Assembly: GCF_000021965.1 (NCBI RefSeq) | Contig: NC_011832.1 | Span: 2,459,242-2,523,241 of the forward strand | Source: Methanosphaerula palustris E1-9c | GTDB taxonomy: Archaea > Halobacteriota > Methanomicrobia > Methanomicrobiales > Methanospirillaceae | Direction: 5' to 3' | Length of the DNA: 64,000 nucleotides | In this document: positions 1 through 9,387 of the stretch, one piece after another | Layout of the letters: every line of letters starts with the position of its first letter | Position numbering within the stretch: the stretch's first letter is position 1 | The notes under the pieces: generated by a model | The model's database searches: none | Seen by the model: only the letters and a program-made list of their open reading frames with translations | Told to the model about the DNA's origin: nothing | Position numbers and translations under genes: made by a program

Positions 1-314
1 AGAAGTTCGGAGCCGGTGTCCCAATATCAGCATCAGGAAACATCGTCCGGTATGCTGAAGCAGGACAGCGGAACTCACTCGACAACGGCTGGTTCTCCTC
101 GAAGCTTGGCGGCCCCGCATCAGGGATCTGCTTCGGCCTGATCGTCTTCCTCGAACTCTGGAGAACGGTCATTTTCGAGAAGGTCGGCGGAGGATGGGGT
201 TCCATCATCGTCGGTGTCATCATGATCCTGATCTTCGCAATCGTTGACCGGTACATCGAGACCTGGGCACGGAAGAACTACGGACCATACACCACAGAGG
301 AGACGTCCGCATGA
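1..314 (+). CDS. mtrE: MtrE, methyl-H4MPT:CoM methyltransferase subunit E (3' part only)
   Basis: Only the last 103 codons are in the window, read from position 3 to the TGA at 312-314. MtrE is an integral membrane subunit of the Na+-translocating MtrA-H complex. The fragment shows a loop rich in Gly/Ser/Asn, then a hydrophobic segment (GICFGLIVFLELW), a short basic/acidic turn and a second hydrophobic segment (SIIVGVIMILIFAIVDRYI), ending in a charged cytosolic tail. The stop overlaps the mtrD start as ATGA, so the two are translationally coupled. The 5' part and the operon promoter lie outside the window. Confidence 0.93.
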   Translation, partial: KFGAGVPISASGNIVRYAEAGQRNSLDNGWFSSKLGGPASGICFGLIVFLELWRTVIFEKVGGGWGSIIVGVIMILIFAIVDRYIETWARKNYGPYTTEETSA

Positions 315-1150
315 CCGCAATTGCAGCAAAAGGCGGTCCAGCAAGCATGGACATGCCCTCAACACTGATCGGGCTCGTCCTCTTCATTATCCTGCTCGGT
401 CTGATGTTTGTTCTCGGACCTATCAGCGCGTTCTACGCACTGATCGGAATCGTGGTCGGCGGTGTGCTGATCGGTTTTGGTGTTCACTTTGTACCTGTCG
501 GTGGAGCACCGGCAGCCATGGGCCAAGCCCCAGGTATTGCAACAGGTGTTGCGATGTTAGCGGCTGGTGCAGGGCTCGCAGGGCTCTTCGGTGGTGCATG
601 GGCAGCAGAACAGGGAACAACCATCGCCGTTATCACTGGTGGAGTCGGTGGTGCCCTGATGATGGCCATCACCTGTCTGATGGTGAACGCAATCTATGTG
701 TACGGAATGGGTATCCCGGCAGCATCCGGAAAGGTGGCAAAAGACCCGCTGACCGGCGATACACAGGCAGCCTACAAATCCCAGGGAACTGAAGGACATG
801 GTCTGCCGTTCATCTCGTATGTCGGCGGTGTCATCGGTGGTTTCTTTGGCGGTGCAGGCGGCACGCTGATCTACCTTGAACTCTTAGGCGTGTACGAGCA
901 GGCTCTTCCTACACTCTTCAACGCAAAGCTCGAGCAGATCATGCCACTCGCAGTCTCTCTTGCAGGGATCTTCGCAGTCGGTATGTTCCTTGTGAACTCT
1001 GTGCTTGCAGCATACAACATCACTGGTACCATCGAAGGACCGCATGACCCCAAGTTCAAGCGGTTCCCACGTGCAATCGTAGCATCGATGATCGCATCAG
1101 CCCTTTGTGGCCTGGTGGCAATCCTGCTCGTGGTGATGGGGAAGTTTTGA
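311..1150 (+). CDS. mtrD: MtrD, methyltransferase complex membrane subunit D
   Basis: A 279-residue, very hydrophobic protein with about six to seven predicted membrane segments and Gly-rich turns, the expected size and position for MtrD. It belongs to the membrane part of the Mtr complex that couples methyl transfer from methyl-tetrahydromethanopterin to coenzyme M to sodium export. The start is fixed by the ATGA overlap with mtrE. It is followed 9 bases later by mtrC, whose ribosome-binding sequence GAGGTG lies in the gap. Assignment rests on hydrophobic profile and operon order; nothing looks broken. Confidence 0.93.
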   Translation: MTAIAAKGGPASMDMPSTLIGLVLFIILLGLMFVLGPISAFYALIGIVVGGVLIGFGVHFVPVGGAPAAMGQAPGIATGVAMLAAGAGLAGLFGGAWAAEQGTTIAVITGGVGGALMMAITCLMVNAIYVYGMGIPAASGKVAKDPLTGDTQAAYKSQGTEGHGLPFISYVGGVIGGFFGGAGGTLIYLELLGVYEQALPTLFNAKLEQIMPLAVSLAGIFAVGMFLVNSVLAAYNITGTIEGPHDPKFKRFPRAIVASMIASALCGLVAILLVVMGKF

Positions 1151-1159
1151 GGTGTTCTC

Positions 1160-2011
1160 ATGACAGCACAAATTACAGTAACTGAGGGAGGAATTCCTCA
1201 CAACAAGGTCATGATCATGGGGCTTGTCGGCTCGCTGATTGCGATCTACCTCACCTATCTGAACACCCTGATGGGTACGCAGGCTTTCTCCTTCTTTGGA
1301 GGATTCGGTGCCATCGCCGCCCTGATCTGGGGAAGCAGCACCATCAAGCGACTCTGCAGTTATGGTATCGGGACTGGTGTCCCATCCGCAGGGATGCTCG
1401 CGTTTGGTTCAGGTGTGATCGGTATGCTGATGGCAACCAAGTTCGGTATGCTGACTCCAGTCCTCGCACTGATCATCGCCGCAATCGTCGGCGCCATCCT
1501 TGGATTCATCTCAAACAACATCTTAAACATGCGCATCCCTGTGATGATTCAGTCCCTCACTGAACTCGCAGCCGTCGGTGCACTGGTCCTGCTCGGATTC
1601 AGCGCTATGGCAACTGGTGGATTCTCGATGGCTACCCTGACCACCGCCACAACGACGGTGCTCGGCACACAGGTTGCATCATACACTGCATCACTGATCG
1701 GGGGAAGCATCCTCGCAGTACTCTTCATGCTCGGTGCAATCGCACTCCAGCACGGATTCAATGCTTGCCTAGGGCCAAACGAGAAGCAGGATCGGACCCT
1801 GATGCTGACCGCAGAGTGCGGGTTCCTCAGCATGATCATGGTCGCCGTCATCTCATTCGCCTTTATCGGCATCGGCGCTGCAGTTCTCTCTTTACTGATC
1901 TCGCTGGTTGGCTGGTATTACACCTACACGCAGTTCTTCGCACTTTCAAAGCGCGATGCAGCATCATGGCTCGATGCAAAGCCGATCCTCGAAGTGGAGA
2001 GTGAGGCATAA
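1160..2011 (+). CDS. mtrC: MtrC, methyltransferase complex membrane subunit C
   Basis: A 283-residue polytopic membrane protein with about seven to eight hydrophobic segments (for example VMIMGLVGSLIAIYL near residue 18). It is third in the conserved mtrEDCBAFGH order. The start is supported by GAGGTG seven bases upstream. The C-terminus is hydrophilic (DAKPILEVESEA) and its TAA stop shares one base with the mtrB ATG at 2011. MtrC with MtrD and MtrE forms the Na+-translocating membrane core; this is family knowledge. Confidence 0.93.
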   Translation: MTAQITVTEGGIPHNKVMIMGLVGSLIAIYLTYLNTLMGTQAFSFFGGFGAIAALIWGSSTIKRLCSYGIGTGVPSAGMLAFGSGVIGMLMATKFGMLTPVLALIIAAIVGAILGFISNNILNMRIPVMIQSLTELAAVGALVLLGFSAMATGGFSMATLTTATTTVLGTQVASYTASLIGGSILAVLFMLGAIALQHGFNACLGPNEKQDRTLMLTAECGFLSMIMVAVISFAFIGIGAAVLSLLISLVGWYYTYTQFFALSKRDAASWLDAKPILEVESEA

Positions 2012-2301
2012 TGTACGTCCAGGTTCTGCCTGAATACGGCCTTGTCCTCGACCCAATGGTCGGGATCGTCACCACCGCAGGGGAATCCTTTGCACCGGTG
2101 CTCGAACAGATCGCCATCCTCGAATCGGCATCAGATGATCTGGTGAACATGCTCTCTGGTGAGGGGATCCTTGCATCCTCGTTCCCAGGAAGAGAACAGA
2201 CTCTGAAGATCGCAGGAGGAATAAGCGCCTTCTGGTATGGTATCGCAGTCGGACTATTCATCGCAGGTATCATCGCCTTCGAACTGGTCAAGGTGAAGTG
2301 A
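2011..2301 (+). CDS. mtrB: MtrB, methyltransferase complex subunit B
   Basis: A 96-residue protein: a soluble N-terminal region with the family-type opening [19 protein letters not shown], a short helix-rich middle, and one C-terminal membrane helix ([20 protein letters not shown]). This matches the known MtrB design of a small anchored subunit. It overlaps mtrC by one base. The sequence beginning at its stop codon (from 2298) is the left end of the 530-bp repeat found again at 3244. Confidence 0.92.
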   Translation: MYVQVLPEYGLVLDPMVGIVTTAGESFAPVLEQIAILESASDDLVNMLSGEGILASSFPGREQTLKIAGGISAFWYGIAVGLFIAGIIAFELVKVK

Positions 2302-2827
2302 GGTATCGAGAATGGCAGATAAGAAATCACCAGCCAGTGGATGGCCAATTGTCCAGGGCGACTTCCATTCAGGGGATGCAAACAGCCCGGTGGCAGTCAT
2401 TACCATGGGCTCACACCTCGACGAACAGGGAATCTGCGATGCAGGCGCAGCCATATGCGGCTCCTGTAAGACAGAGAACCTCGGGCTTGAGAAGGTCGTT
2501 GCAAACGTCATCTCGAACCCGAACATCCGCTTCGTCCTGCTCTGTGGGACTGAAGTGAAAGGGCACCTTTCAGGACAGTCACTCCGCCAGCTCCACTCAT
2601 CAGGTGTTGACAAGGGGAAGATCGTCGGTTCCGAAGGTGCTATCCCGTTCATCGAGAACCTCGATGACGCGGCGATCAAGCGCTTCCAGGAACAGATCGA
2701 GATCGTCAACATCATGGAGAGCGAAGATCTCGGCACCATTAAGGCAAAGATCAACGAACTGAAGGGCAAAGACCCTGGTGCGTTCGCTGGCGATGCCATG
2801 GTCGTCGAGGTCAAGGAAGCAGGCGGC
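2298..2827 (+). repeat. 530-bp near-identical direct repeat, copy 1 (mtrB stop codon to mtrA codon ~172)
   Basis: Copy 1 of a direct repeat offset by 946 bp from 3244-3773. By eye only three differences are visible (2371 A versus 3317 G, and two adjacent bases within codon 158). The repeat begins at the stop codon of the gene upstream and ends inside the MtrA linker, so it carries the intergenic leader, the ribosome-binding site and the cytosolic domain but not the membrane helix. Confidence 0.95.
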
Positions 2828-3034
2828 GCGGCAGAAGAGTCGACCGGCGAAGTACAGCCGCTATCAGGCGAAGTTGTGCTGGTCCACGCAAGGATGAAAG
2901 TGATCGAAAAGATGATCACTGACATCGGGTACTGGGACCGATATGCAGCAGGCGTCTACTCAGGCAAGGTCGAAGGGCTGATGATCGGCCTGATCGTCTC
3001 ATTCGCACTGATTGGATTCTTGTTGATGGGGTGA
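2312..3034 (+). CDS. mtrA: MtrA, corrinoid-carrying subunit A
   Basis: A 240-residue protein with an N-terminal cytosolic domain (about 1-170) that carries the cobamide prosthetic group and alternates between methyl-H4MPT (via MtrH) and coenzyme M. The family motif [10 protein letters not shown] is at 81-90; His85 corresponds in position to the cobalt-ligating histidine known in other MtrA proteins. A variable linker (175-200) leads to one C-terminal membrane helix ([18 protein letters not shown]). The start is preceded by GAGGTATCGAGA. Bases 2298-2827 recur at 3244-3773. This copy keeps the normal MtrA tail, so it is the canonical subunit. Confidence 0.95.
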   Translation: MADKKSPASGWPIVQGDFHSGDANSPVAVITMGSHLDEQGICDAGAAICGSCKTENLGLEKVVANVISNPNIRFVLLCGTEVKGHLSGQSLRQLHSSGVDKGKIVGSEGAIPFIENLDDAAIKRFQEQIEIVNIMESEDLGTIKAKINELKGKDPGAFAGDAMVVEVKEAGGAAEESTGEVQPLSGEVVLVHARMKVIEKMITDIGYWDRYAAGVYSGKVEGLMIGLIVSFALIGFLLMG

Positions 3035-3040
3035 TCTGAT

Positions 3041-3247
3041 ATGGCAGAAGAAGGCTCAAAGGCTGCTGGACCCATCAGAATGGTCGCCATAAACAATATG
3101 GTCGAAAACATGCGCTACAAGTCGCAGATCCTTGCAAGAACCAACAAACTTGAGTCCGGTATTATGGACTCAGGTCTTGTCGGGTTTGCAGCAGGGATGC
3201 TTGTAGCACTGGTCCTGATTGTGGTACCAGCATTAGTACTGATGTGA
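3041..3247 (+). CDS. mtrF: MtrF, methyltransferase complex subunit F
   Basis: A 68-residue protein with a charged N-terminal half ([20 protein letters not shown]) and one C-terminal membrane helix ([20 protein letters not shown]), as expected for MtrF. It sits directly after mtrA in the conserved order. It begins 6 bases after the mtrA stop. Its own stop codon lies at the left boundary of the second copy of the mtrA repeat. Confidence 0.88.
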   Translation: MAEEGSKAAGPIRMVAINNMVENMRYKSQILARTNKLESGIMDSGLVGFAAGMLVALVLIVVPALVLM

Positions 3248-3773
3248 GGTATCGAGAATGGCAGATAAGAAATCACCAGCCAGTGGATGGCCAATTGTCC
3301 AGGGCGACTTCCATTCGGGGGATGCAAACAGCCCGGTGGCAGTCATTACCATGGGCTCACACCTCGACGAACAGGGAATCTGCGATGCAGGCGCAGCCAT
3401 ATGCGGCTCCTGTAAGACAGAGAACCTCGGGCTTGAGAAGGTCGTTGCAAACGTCATCTCGAACCCGAACATCCGCTTCGTCCTGCTCTGTGGGACTGAA
3501 GTGAAAGGGCACCTTTCAGGACAGTCACTCCGCCAGCTCCACTCATCAGGTGTTGACAAGGGGAAGATCGTCGGTTCCGAAGGTGCTATCCCGTTCATCG
3601 AGAACCTCGATGACGCGGCGATCAAGCGCTTCCAGGAACAGATCGAGATCGTCAACATCATGGAGAGCGAAGATCTCGGCACCATTAAGGCAAAGATCAA
3701 CGAACTGAAGGGCAAAGACCCTGGTGCGTTCGCTGCTGATGCCATGGTCGTCGAGGTCAAGGAAGCAGGCGGC
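3244..3773 (+). repeat. 530-bp near-identical direct repeat, copy 2 (mtrF stop codon to fusion linker)
   Basis: Copy 2 of the repeat at 2298-2827. It places the MtrA domain and its translation signals in front of mtrG and creates the fusion at 3258. Divergence is abrupt at both ends, as expected for a recombination or gene-conversion tract. Confidence 0.95.
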
Positions 3774-3995
3774 TCAACAGAGGTTGCAGCAGCCGGGGCT
3801 AATCCCCAGTTCCTTGAGATGGAGAAGAGGCTCGATGCAATCGAGAAGAAGATCGAGTTCGTGGACGCAGAGATCGCCCAGCGTGCAGGCCGCAAGGTTG
3901 GGAGAGATATTGGTATTTTATACGGACTGGTAGCTGGATTGACAGTATTTATCATACTGCTCGTTCTGCTCTCCAAATTGAATGCGATAGTGTAA
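3258..3995 (+). CDS. MtrA-MtrG fusion: second MtrA corrinoid domain joined to MtrG
   Basis: A 245-residue chimera occupying the place of mtrG. Residues 1-166 match MtrA at 2312 except for one residue (FAADAM instead of FAGDAM), including the His85 motif [10 protein letters not shown]. After a short linker ([12 protein letters not shown]) the rest, about 180-245, is a complete MtrG-like subunit: an amphipathic/coiled-coil stretch ([20 protein letters not shown]), the family-typical [17 protein letters not shown], and a C-terminal membrane helix. No separate mtrG exists between here and mtrH. The gene carries a copy of the mtrA leader and ribosome-binding site. It is open and in frame, so probably expressed. 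Whether this second domain binds corrinoid in the complex is unknown. Confidence 0.88.
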   Translation: MADKKSPASGWPIVQGDFHSGDANSPVAVITMGSHLDEQGICDAGAAICGSCKTENLGLEKVVANVISNPNIRFVLLCGTEVKGHLSGQSLRQLHSSGVDKGKIVGSEGAIPFIENLDDAAIKRFQEQIEIVNIMESEDLGTIKAKINELKGKDPGAFAADAMVVEVKEAGGSTEVAAAGANPQFLEMEKRLDAIEKKIEFVDAEIAQRAGRKVGRDIGILYGLVAGLTVFIILLVLLSKLNAIV

Positions 3996-4010
3996 GAGAG
4001 GAGTAATACT

Positions 4011-5030
4011 ATGTTCAGATTTGAAAAAGAACAACAAGTCTGGGATTTCAATGGTACCAAGATCGGTGGGCAGCCTGGAGAACACCCCACCGTTCTCGGT
4101 GCATCGATCTTCTATAACAAGCACGAGATTGTGCTCGACGACCACAAGGGTACGATCGACAAGCCGAAGGCTGAAGCACTCTGGAACCGCTGTCAGGAAC
4201 TGACCGACGAGACGGGTGTACACTTCTTCATCCAGATCATCGGTGAATTTGGCGAGGCGCTCGAGTCCTACTTTGACTGGTTCGCATCGATCGACGACAA
4301 GACCGCCTTCCTGATGGACTCCTCGGCACCTGCAGCACGTATGCAGGCAGCCAAGTACGTCACCGAGGTCGGACTCGCCAACCGTGCGATCTACAACTCG
4401 ATCAACGGTTCGATCAGCCAGGAAGAGATCGATGTCCTCGCAAAGAGTGACGTCGACGCAGCCATTGTGCTCGCATTCAACCCGGCTGACCCATCCGTCG
4501 CTGGGCGCCAGAAGGTGCTCGGCGAGGGTGGTGTCGCAGGACAGTCCAAGGGTATGATTCAGATCGCAGAGGAGGCAGGTATCACCAGGCCAATCCTCGA
4601 CACTGCAGCCACACCACTCGGTCTCGGTTCAGGCGGATCGTACCGTGAGATCCTTGCATGCAAGGGGATCTATGGTCTTCCAACCGGTGGTGCATACCAC
4701 AACATGACCGTCTCATGGACCTGGCTCCGCAGATGGAAGAAAAACCTCGGCACCGTCTATGACGGAAAACCAGCCCTCAAAGACCAGATGCTCAAGCACT
4801 ATGCAAAGGACATCGAGGCCCTCAAGCAGGCAGTCTGGTCAGCACCAGATATCGGCTGCAACCTGATCGCAAGCACCCTCGGTGCTGACTTGATCATGTT
4901 CGGTCCGATCGAGAACATGGAGCCGATGCTGACGACCCAGGCATATGCAGATATCACGATCCTCGAGGCAGCTCGCGATCTCGGTATCGACACCCAGGAT
5001 CCGAATCATCCAATCTTCAAACTCATCTAA
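4011..5030 (+). CDS. mtrH: MtrH, methyl-H4MPT:corrinoid methyltransferase subunit H
   Basis: A 339-residue soluble subunit that transfers the methyl group from methyl-tetrahydromethanopterin to the corrinoid of MtrA. The N-terminus (FRFEKEQQVWDFNGTKIGGQ) and the body, with alternating strands and helices of a TIM-barrel type, fit the MtrH/MeTr pterin-binding family; examples are FLMDSSAPAARMQAAKYV and DTAATPLGLGSGGSY. No membrane segment is seen. It is the last gene of the operon, 15 bases after the A/G fusion with GAGGAGTA as ribosome-binding site, and is followed by a T-run. Confidence 0.94.
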   Translation: MFRFEKEQQVWDFNGTKIGGQPGEHPTVLGASIFYNKHEIVLDDHKGTIDKPKAEALWNRCQELTDETGVHFFIQIIGEFGEALESYFDWFASIDDKTAFLMDSSAPAARMQAAKYVTEVGLANRAIYNSINGSISQEEIDVLAKSDVDAAIVLAFNPADPSVAGRQKVLGEGGVAGQSKGMIQIAEEAGITRPILDTAATPLGLGSGGSYREILACKGIYGLPTGGAYHNMTVSWTWLRRWKKNLGTVYDGKPALKDQMLKHYAKDIEALKQAVWSAPDIGCNLIASTLGADLIMFGPIENMEPMLTTQAYADITILEAARDLGIDTQDPNHPIFKLI

Positions 5031-5045
5031 ACCCTTTTTTATTAA
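5031..5045 (+). terminator. T-run after mtrH, probable archaeal terminator
   Basis: Directly behind the mtrH stop is ACCCTTTTTTATT. Runs of T on the coding strand are the usual archaeal termination signal. The remaining 116 bp to carA hold no gene and presumably the carA promoter. Confidence 0.5.
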
Positions 5046-5161
5046 GTACGGTAGGCCTTTCCGATTCTTTCCGGACCTTTCACATCAGGTTAAAAAAAGA
5101 CCACTCCCAGTCACCTGCAGTACCGTTAATAAGGTCTGCGCCTCATGTATTATGGAAATCC

Positions 5162-6217
5162 ATGAAGGCGGTTCTGGGGCTTGAAGACGGGACATATGTG
5201 GTAGGAGAAGGCTTCGGAGCAGAGGGCACCTGCGCCGGCGAACTGGTTTTCTCCACCCAGATGACCGGGTATATGGAGGCGCTGACGGATGCCAGTTATG
5301 CCGGCCAGATCCTGATGTTCACGTTCCCACAGATCGGGAACTACGGGGTCGATGAGAAGAACTTCCAGAGTCCGGCAGTGCAGACGCTCGGCTGTGTAAC
5401 GCAGGAGATCTGCGACAAGCCGGCAACAGGACAGTCTCTGAAGCGATACTACGAAGAGCACGGTCTTTTCGGGATTGAAGGAGTTGACACCAGGGCGCTG
5501 ACGATTATAACCAGACAGCACGGAACACTCAGGGCTGCACTGATCGTCGGAAGTGGAGACCATGAACATGCGATCGCTCTGGCACGGGCCGTACCTCCAA
5601 TCTCAAACCAGGCTCTGATCCCACGGGTCTCCTGCAAAGAGGCATACAGGGTTCCTGGTCCAGGAAGGAAGATTGCGGTGATCGATCTCGGGATCAAACG
5701 GCATATGGTCATCAGCCTGAATAAACGGGGTGCTGATCTCGGGATATTCCCATACAACACAACTGCTGAGGAGATCGAGGCCTTTGAACCCGATGCACTG
5801 CTCATCTCCAACGGACCAGGGGATCCAATGCAGGCCAGGGATGCGATCAAGACCGTCTCATACCTGATCGGGACCATGCCAGTCTTTGGGATCTGCATGG
5901 GAAATCAGGTGACCGCGCTGGCGCTGGGAGCTGAGACCCATAAACTGAAGTTCGGTCATCGTGGCACCAATCAGCCGGTAAGGTACCTGGATGGGAGGAT
6001 TTTTATCACCACCCAGAACCACGGCTTCGTCGTAGACCAGGAGTCCCTCCCTGAGGGGTGTACCTGTAGTTATACCAATTTAAACGACGGAACCCTAGAA
6101 GGGTTTGAATCCTCAGACCTAGAAATCTCCTGCGTTCAATTCCATCCCGAGGCCCATGGCGGTCCCCGGGATACAGAGAGTCACTTTTTTGATATGATTA
6201 TGCGGAGGATAGCCTGA
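5162..6217 (+). CDS. carA: Carbamoyl-phosphate synthase small (glutaminase) subunit
   Basis: A 351-residue protein that hydrolyses glutamine and delivers ammonia to CarB for carbamoyl phosphate, feeding arginine and pyrimidine synthesis. The N-terminal CPSase small-chain domain shows [20 protein letters not shown]. The C-terminal class I glutaminase domain has ISNGPGDP, the nucleophile motif GICMGNQ and the His/Glu pair in [14 protein letters not shown]. The position after the nucleophile is GNQ rather than the commoner GHQ. The stop codon shares one base with the carB start, so the subunits are coupled. Confidence 0.96.
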   Translation: MKAVLGLEDGTYVVGEGFGAEGTCAGELVFSTQMTGYMEALTDASYAGQILMFTFPQIGNYGVDEKNFQSPAVQTLGCVTQEICDKPATGQSLKRYYEEHGLFGIEGVDTRALTIITRQHGTLRAALIVGSGDHEHAIALARAVPPISNQALIPRVSCKEAYRVPGPGRKIAVIDLGIKRHMVISLNKRGADLGIFPYNTTAEEIEAFEPDALLISNGPGDPMQARDAIKTVSYLIGTMPVFGICMGNQVTALALGAETHKLKFGHRGTNQPVRYLDGRIFITTQNHGFVVDQESLPEGCTCSYTNLNDGTLEGFESSDLEISCVQFHPEAHGGPRDTESHFFDMIMRRIA

Positions 6218-9200
6218 TGCCGAGGCGTACTGATATCAAGAAGGTTCTCTTGATCGGTTCCGGACCAATCCAGATCGGACAGGCCGCTGAGTTCGACTTC
6301 TCAGGTTCACAAGCCTGCAAGTCCCTCCGCGAAGAAGGGATTGAGGTGGTACTGGTCAACTCCAACCCGGCGACGATCCAAACCGATCCCGAAACGGCTG
6401 ACACGATCTATATCGAACCCCTGAGGGCCTCGATCATCGCAAAGATCATCGAAAAAGAGAAACCCGATGGGATTCTTTCGGGGATGGGCGGACAGACCGG
6501 TCTGAACCTGACCGCAGAACTGGCAGAGCTCGGAGCCCTCCGAAATGTCGAAATTCTTGGCACCCCGCTCGAGGCGATCTACCAGGGAGAGGACCGAGAG
6601 AAGTTCAAGGCCCTGATGCAGAAGATAGGAGAACCGGTCCCGAGAAGCATGATCTTAAACCGGCTCGACCAGCTTGGCGAGGTGATCGAAAAGGTCGGAC
6701 TGCCAGTGATCATCAGGCCGGCCTACACCCTCGGGGGCGCCGGTGGCGGTATCGCCCATACCGTCGACGAACTCAAACGGATCGTCGAAATTGGCCTGCA
6801 GCGCTCACGGATCCACCAGGTACTGATCGAAGAGAGCGTGATGGGCTGGAAGGAACTCGAGTTCGAAGTGATGCGCGATGCGAAAGACACCTGTGTGATC
6901 ATCTGCTCGATGGAGAATGTGGACCCTATGGGGGTTCACACAGGGGAGAGCGTGGTCGTCGCCCCGATTCTGACGTTGCGGGACGACGAATACCAGATGA
7001 TGCGGTCGGCTTCGATCAAGATCATAAGGGCGCTCGATGTGCAGGGAGGGTGTAACATTCAGTTCGCCTTTCAGGACGGCGACTACCGTGTGATCGAGGT
7101 AAACCCCCGGGTCTCTCGTTCATCTGCCCTCGCCTCCAAGGCGACCGGGTATCCGATCGCGCGAGTTGCGGCCAAGATCGCCATCGGCATGCACCTCGAT
7201 GAGATCACCAATGCCGTCACCGGATGCACACCGGCTTCGTTCGAGCCGTCGATCGATTATGTGGTCGTCAAGGTCCCGCGCTGGCCGTTCGACAAGTTCA
7301 CGAGGGCCGACCGGACCCTAACGACGGCGATGAAGTCCACCGGCGAGGTGATGGCCATCGGCCGGACCCTCGAGGAAGGATTTAAGAAGGCGCTCCGTTC
7401 GATCGACACCGATATCAACACCCATACCAACCACAACGAGATCAGGATGATCCTGACCAGCCCGACCGATGAACGATTCGGGTGCATCTTTGACGCGTTC
7501 AGGGAGGGGTTCACGGTGGACGAGATCGCATCCCTCACCTCGATCAATCCGTTCTTCCTTCACAAGATGGAGAATATCGTGAAGATCGAGCGAACTCTCG
7601 CGACCGAGCCGACCGATCTCAGGATCCAGGAGGCCGCTGCCGCCGGGTTCTCGATGAAGGAGATCGCAGAACTGACCGGTCGACCGGTCGATGAGGTTCG
7701 AACCGCCGCCGGCGATCCGGTCTACAAGATGGTCGACACCTGTGCAGCCGAGTTCCCGGCCACGACTCCGTACTACTACTCGACCCACGGGGTGACCACC
7801 GATATCATCCAGAACGATAAGAAGAAGGTGCTGATCCTCGGGTCAGGGCCGATCCGGATTGGACAGGGGATCGAATTCGATTACTGTACCGTCCATGCCG
7901 TTAAGGCCCTACGGGAGGAGGGGGTCGAGGTCCATATCGTCAACAACAACCCCGAGACCGTCTCAACTGACTTCGACACCTCGGACCAGCTCTTCTTTGA
8001 ACCGATGCAACTCGAGGATGTCGTGAACATCCTTAAAACGGACGATTACTTTGGAGTGATGGTGCAGTTCGGAGGACAGAACGCTGTCAATCTGGCCCTG
8101 CCGCTGCTGCAGGAGATCAAAAAACTCGGCCTCCCAACCGCGATCCTGGGCTCGTCCCCGGACGCAATGGATATCGCCGAGGACCGGGACCGGTTCAGCG
8201 AACTGCTGGACGCCCTCAAGATTCCATCGCCGCCGAACAGTTCGGCCTACTCTGAGGAGGCCGCACTGGCCATGGCCAATAAGATCGGCTTCCCGGTGCT
8301 GGTCCGCCCCAGTTACGTACTCGGCGGGAGGGCGATGGAGATCGTCCACGACAATTTCGAACTCGAGTCGTACATGAAGGAAGCAATGCGGGTGAGCAAA
8401 AGCCACCCAGTACTGATCGATTCGTTCCTGCAGGAGGCCATCGAGCTGGACGTGGACGCGGTCTGCGACGGCGACGAGGTGCTGATCGGCGGGATCATGG
8501 AGCATATCGAGGAGGCTGGGGTTCATTCGGGCGATTCGGCCTGTGTGATCCCGACCCAGTCCCTCTCCGATTCGGTGCTTGCCCGGGTCAGGGAGTATAC
8601 CAAGAAGATCGCCATGGGGCTCGGCGTTGTGGGGCTCGTAAACATTCAGCTGGCTGTCAAGGACGACATCGTTTATGTGCTTGAGGCCAACCCCCGAGCA
8701 TCCCGTACGGTCCCCTTCGTTTCCAAGGCAACCGGGATCCCGCTGGCCAAGGTGGCCGCGAAGGTGATGATCGGAAAGAAACTGAAGGACCTCGGGTATA
8801 AGGAGCGCACGTTCCGGCATGTGGCGGTGAAGGAGGTGCTTCTCCCATTCAATAAACTCCCCGGGGTTGACACCGTCCTCGGTCCAGAGATGAAATCCAC
8901 CGGCGAGGTGATGGGGATCGACTACGACTTCGGCAGGGCCTACTACAAAGCCTGCATATCAGCGGACAACGAACTCCCGATCGAAGGGAACGTCTTCATC
9001 TCGGTCTCGACTGAGCAGAAGGAGGAGGTCCGAAGGATCGCAGCTCAGCTCCGGGACCTCGGGCTGACCCTCTTTGGAACGAAAGGGACCGTCGAGACGC
9101 TGATGCAGGCTGGGATCGAGGCGAACCTGGTCAGAAAGGTCCAGGAAGGATCCCCGAATGTGATCGATATGGTGCGTAAGGGTGAGATCAGGCTGATCAT

Positions 9201-9387
9201 CAACACCCCGGTGGACAAGCAGTCCCGGCTCGACCATTACCAGATCATGCGAGCGGCCGTCGACTACGGGATCCCGTACATCACGACCCTGCAGGCAGCC
9301 CGGGCAGCTGCGCTGGCCATCGATGCGATCAAGCGGGAGAAGATCACGCTGGAACCAATCAGCCATTATCTTTCAGAGGTTGAATGA
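6217..9387 (+). CDS. carB: Carbamoyl-phosphate synthase large subunit
   Basis: A full-length 1056-residue CarB. Two homologous halves each open with the same motif ([17 protein letters not shown] near 10 and [17 protein letters not shown] near 543) and each contains an ATP-grasp domain ([29 protein letters not shown]). The last ~130 residues form the MGS-like allosteric domain. The two ATP-grasp sites phosphorylate bicarbonate and carbamate. Not split, unlike in some methanogens. It sits between carA and argG with base-level overlaps, an arrangement linking carbamoyl phosphate to arginine. Confidence 0.97.
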   Translation: MPRRTDIKKVLLIGSGPIQIGQAAEFDFSGSQACKSLREEGIEVVLVNSNPATIQTDPETADTIYIEPLRASIIAKIIEKEKPDGILSGMGGQTGLNLTAELAELGALRNVEILGTPLEAIYQGEDREKFKALMQKIGEPVPRSMILNRLDQLGEVIEKVGLPVIIRPAYTLGGAGGGIAHTVDELKRIVEIGLQRSRIHQVLIEESVMGWKELEFEVMRDAKDTCVIICSMENVDPMGVHTGESVVVAPILTLRDDEYQMMRSASIKIIRALDVQGGCNIQFAFQDGDYRVIEVNPRVSRSSALASKATGYPIARVAAKIAIGMHLDEITNAVTGCTPASFEPSIDYVVVKVPRWPFDKFTRADRTLTTAMKSTGEVMAIGRTLEEGFKKALRSIDTDINTHTNHNEIRMILTSPTDERFGCIFDAFREGFTVDEIASLTSINPFFLHKMENIVKIERTLATEPTDLRIQEAAAAGFSMKEIAELTGRPVDEVRTAAGDPVYKMVDTCAAEFPATTPYYYSTHGVTTDIIQNDKKKVLILGSGPIRIGQGIEFDYCTVHAVKALREEGVEVHIVNNNPETVSTDFDTSDQLFFEPMQLEDVVNILKTDDYFGVMVQFGGQNAVNLALPLLQEIKKLGLPTAILGSSPDAMDIAEDRDRFSELLDALKIPSPPNSSAYSEEAALAMANKIGFPVLVRPSYVLGGRAMEIVHDNFELESYMKEAMRVSKSHPVLIDSFLQEAIELDVDAVCDGDEVLIGGIMEHIEEAGVHSGDSACVIPTQSLSDSVLARVREYTKKIAMGLGVVGLVNIQLAVKDDIVYVLEANPRASRTVPFVSKATGIPLAKVAAKVMIGKKLKDLGYKERTFRHVAVKEVLLPFNKLPGVDTVLGPEMKSTGEVMGIDYDFGRAYYKACISADNELPIEGNVFISVSTEQKEEVRRIAAQLRDLGLTLFGTKGTVETLMQAGIEANLVRKVQEGSPNVIDMVRKGEIRLIINTPVDKQSRLDHYQIMRAAVDYGIPYITTLQAARAAALAIDAIKREKITLEPISHYLSEVE

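Noticed and set aside
3258-3995. Second mtrA as a simple paralogue of MtrA
   Set aside because: The C-terminal part is not the MtrA linker and helix but a full MtrG pattern ([17 protein letters not shown]), and mtrG is otherwise missing, so fusion is the better description.
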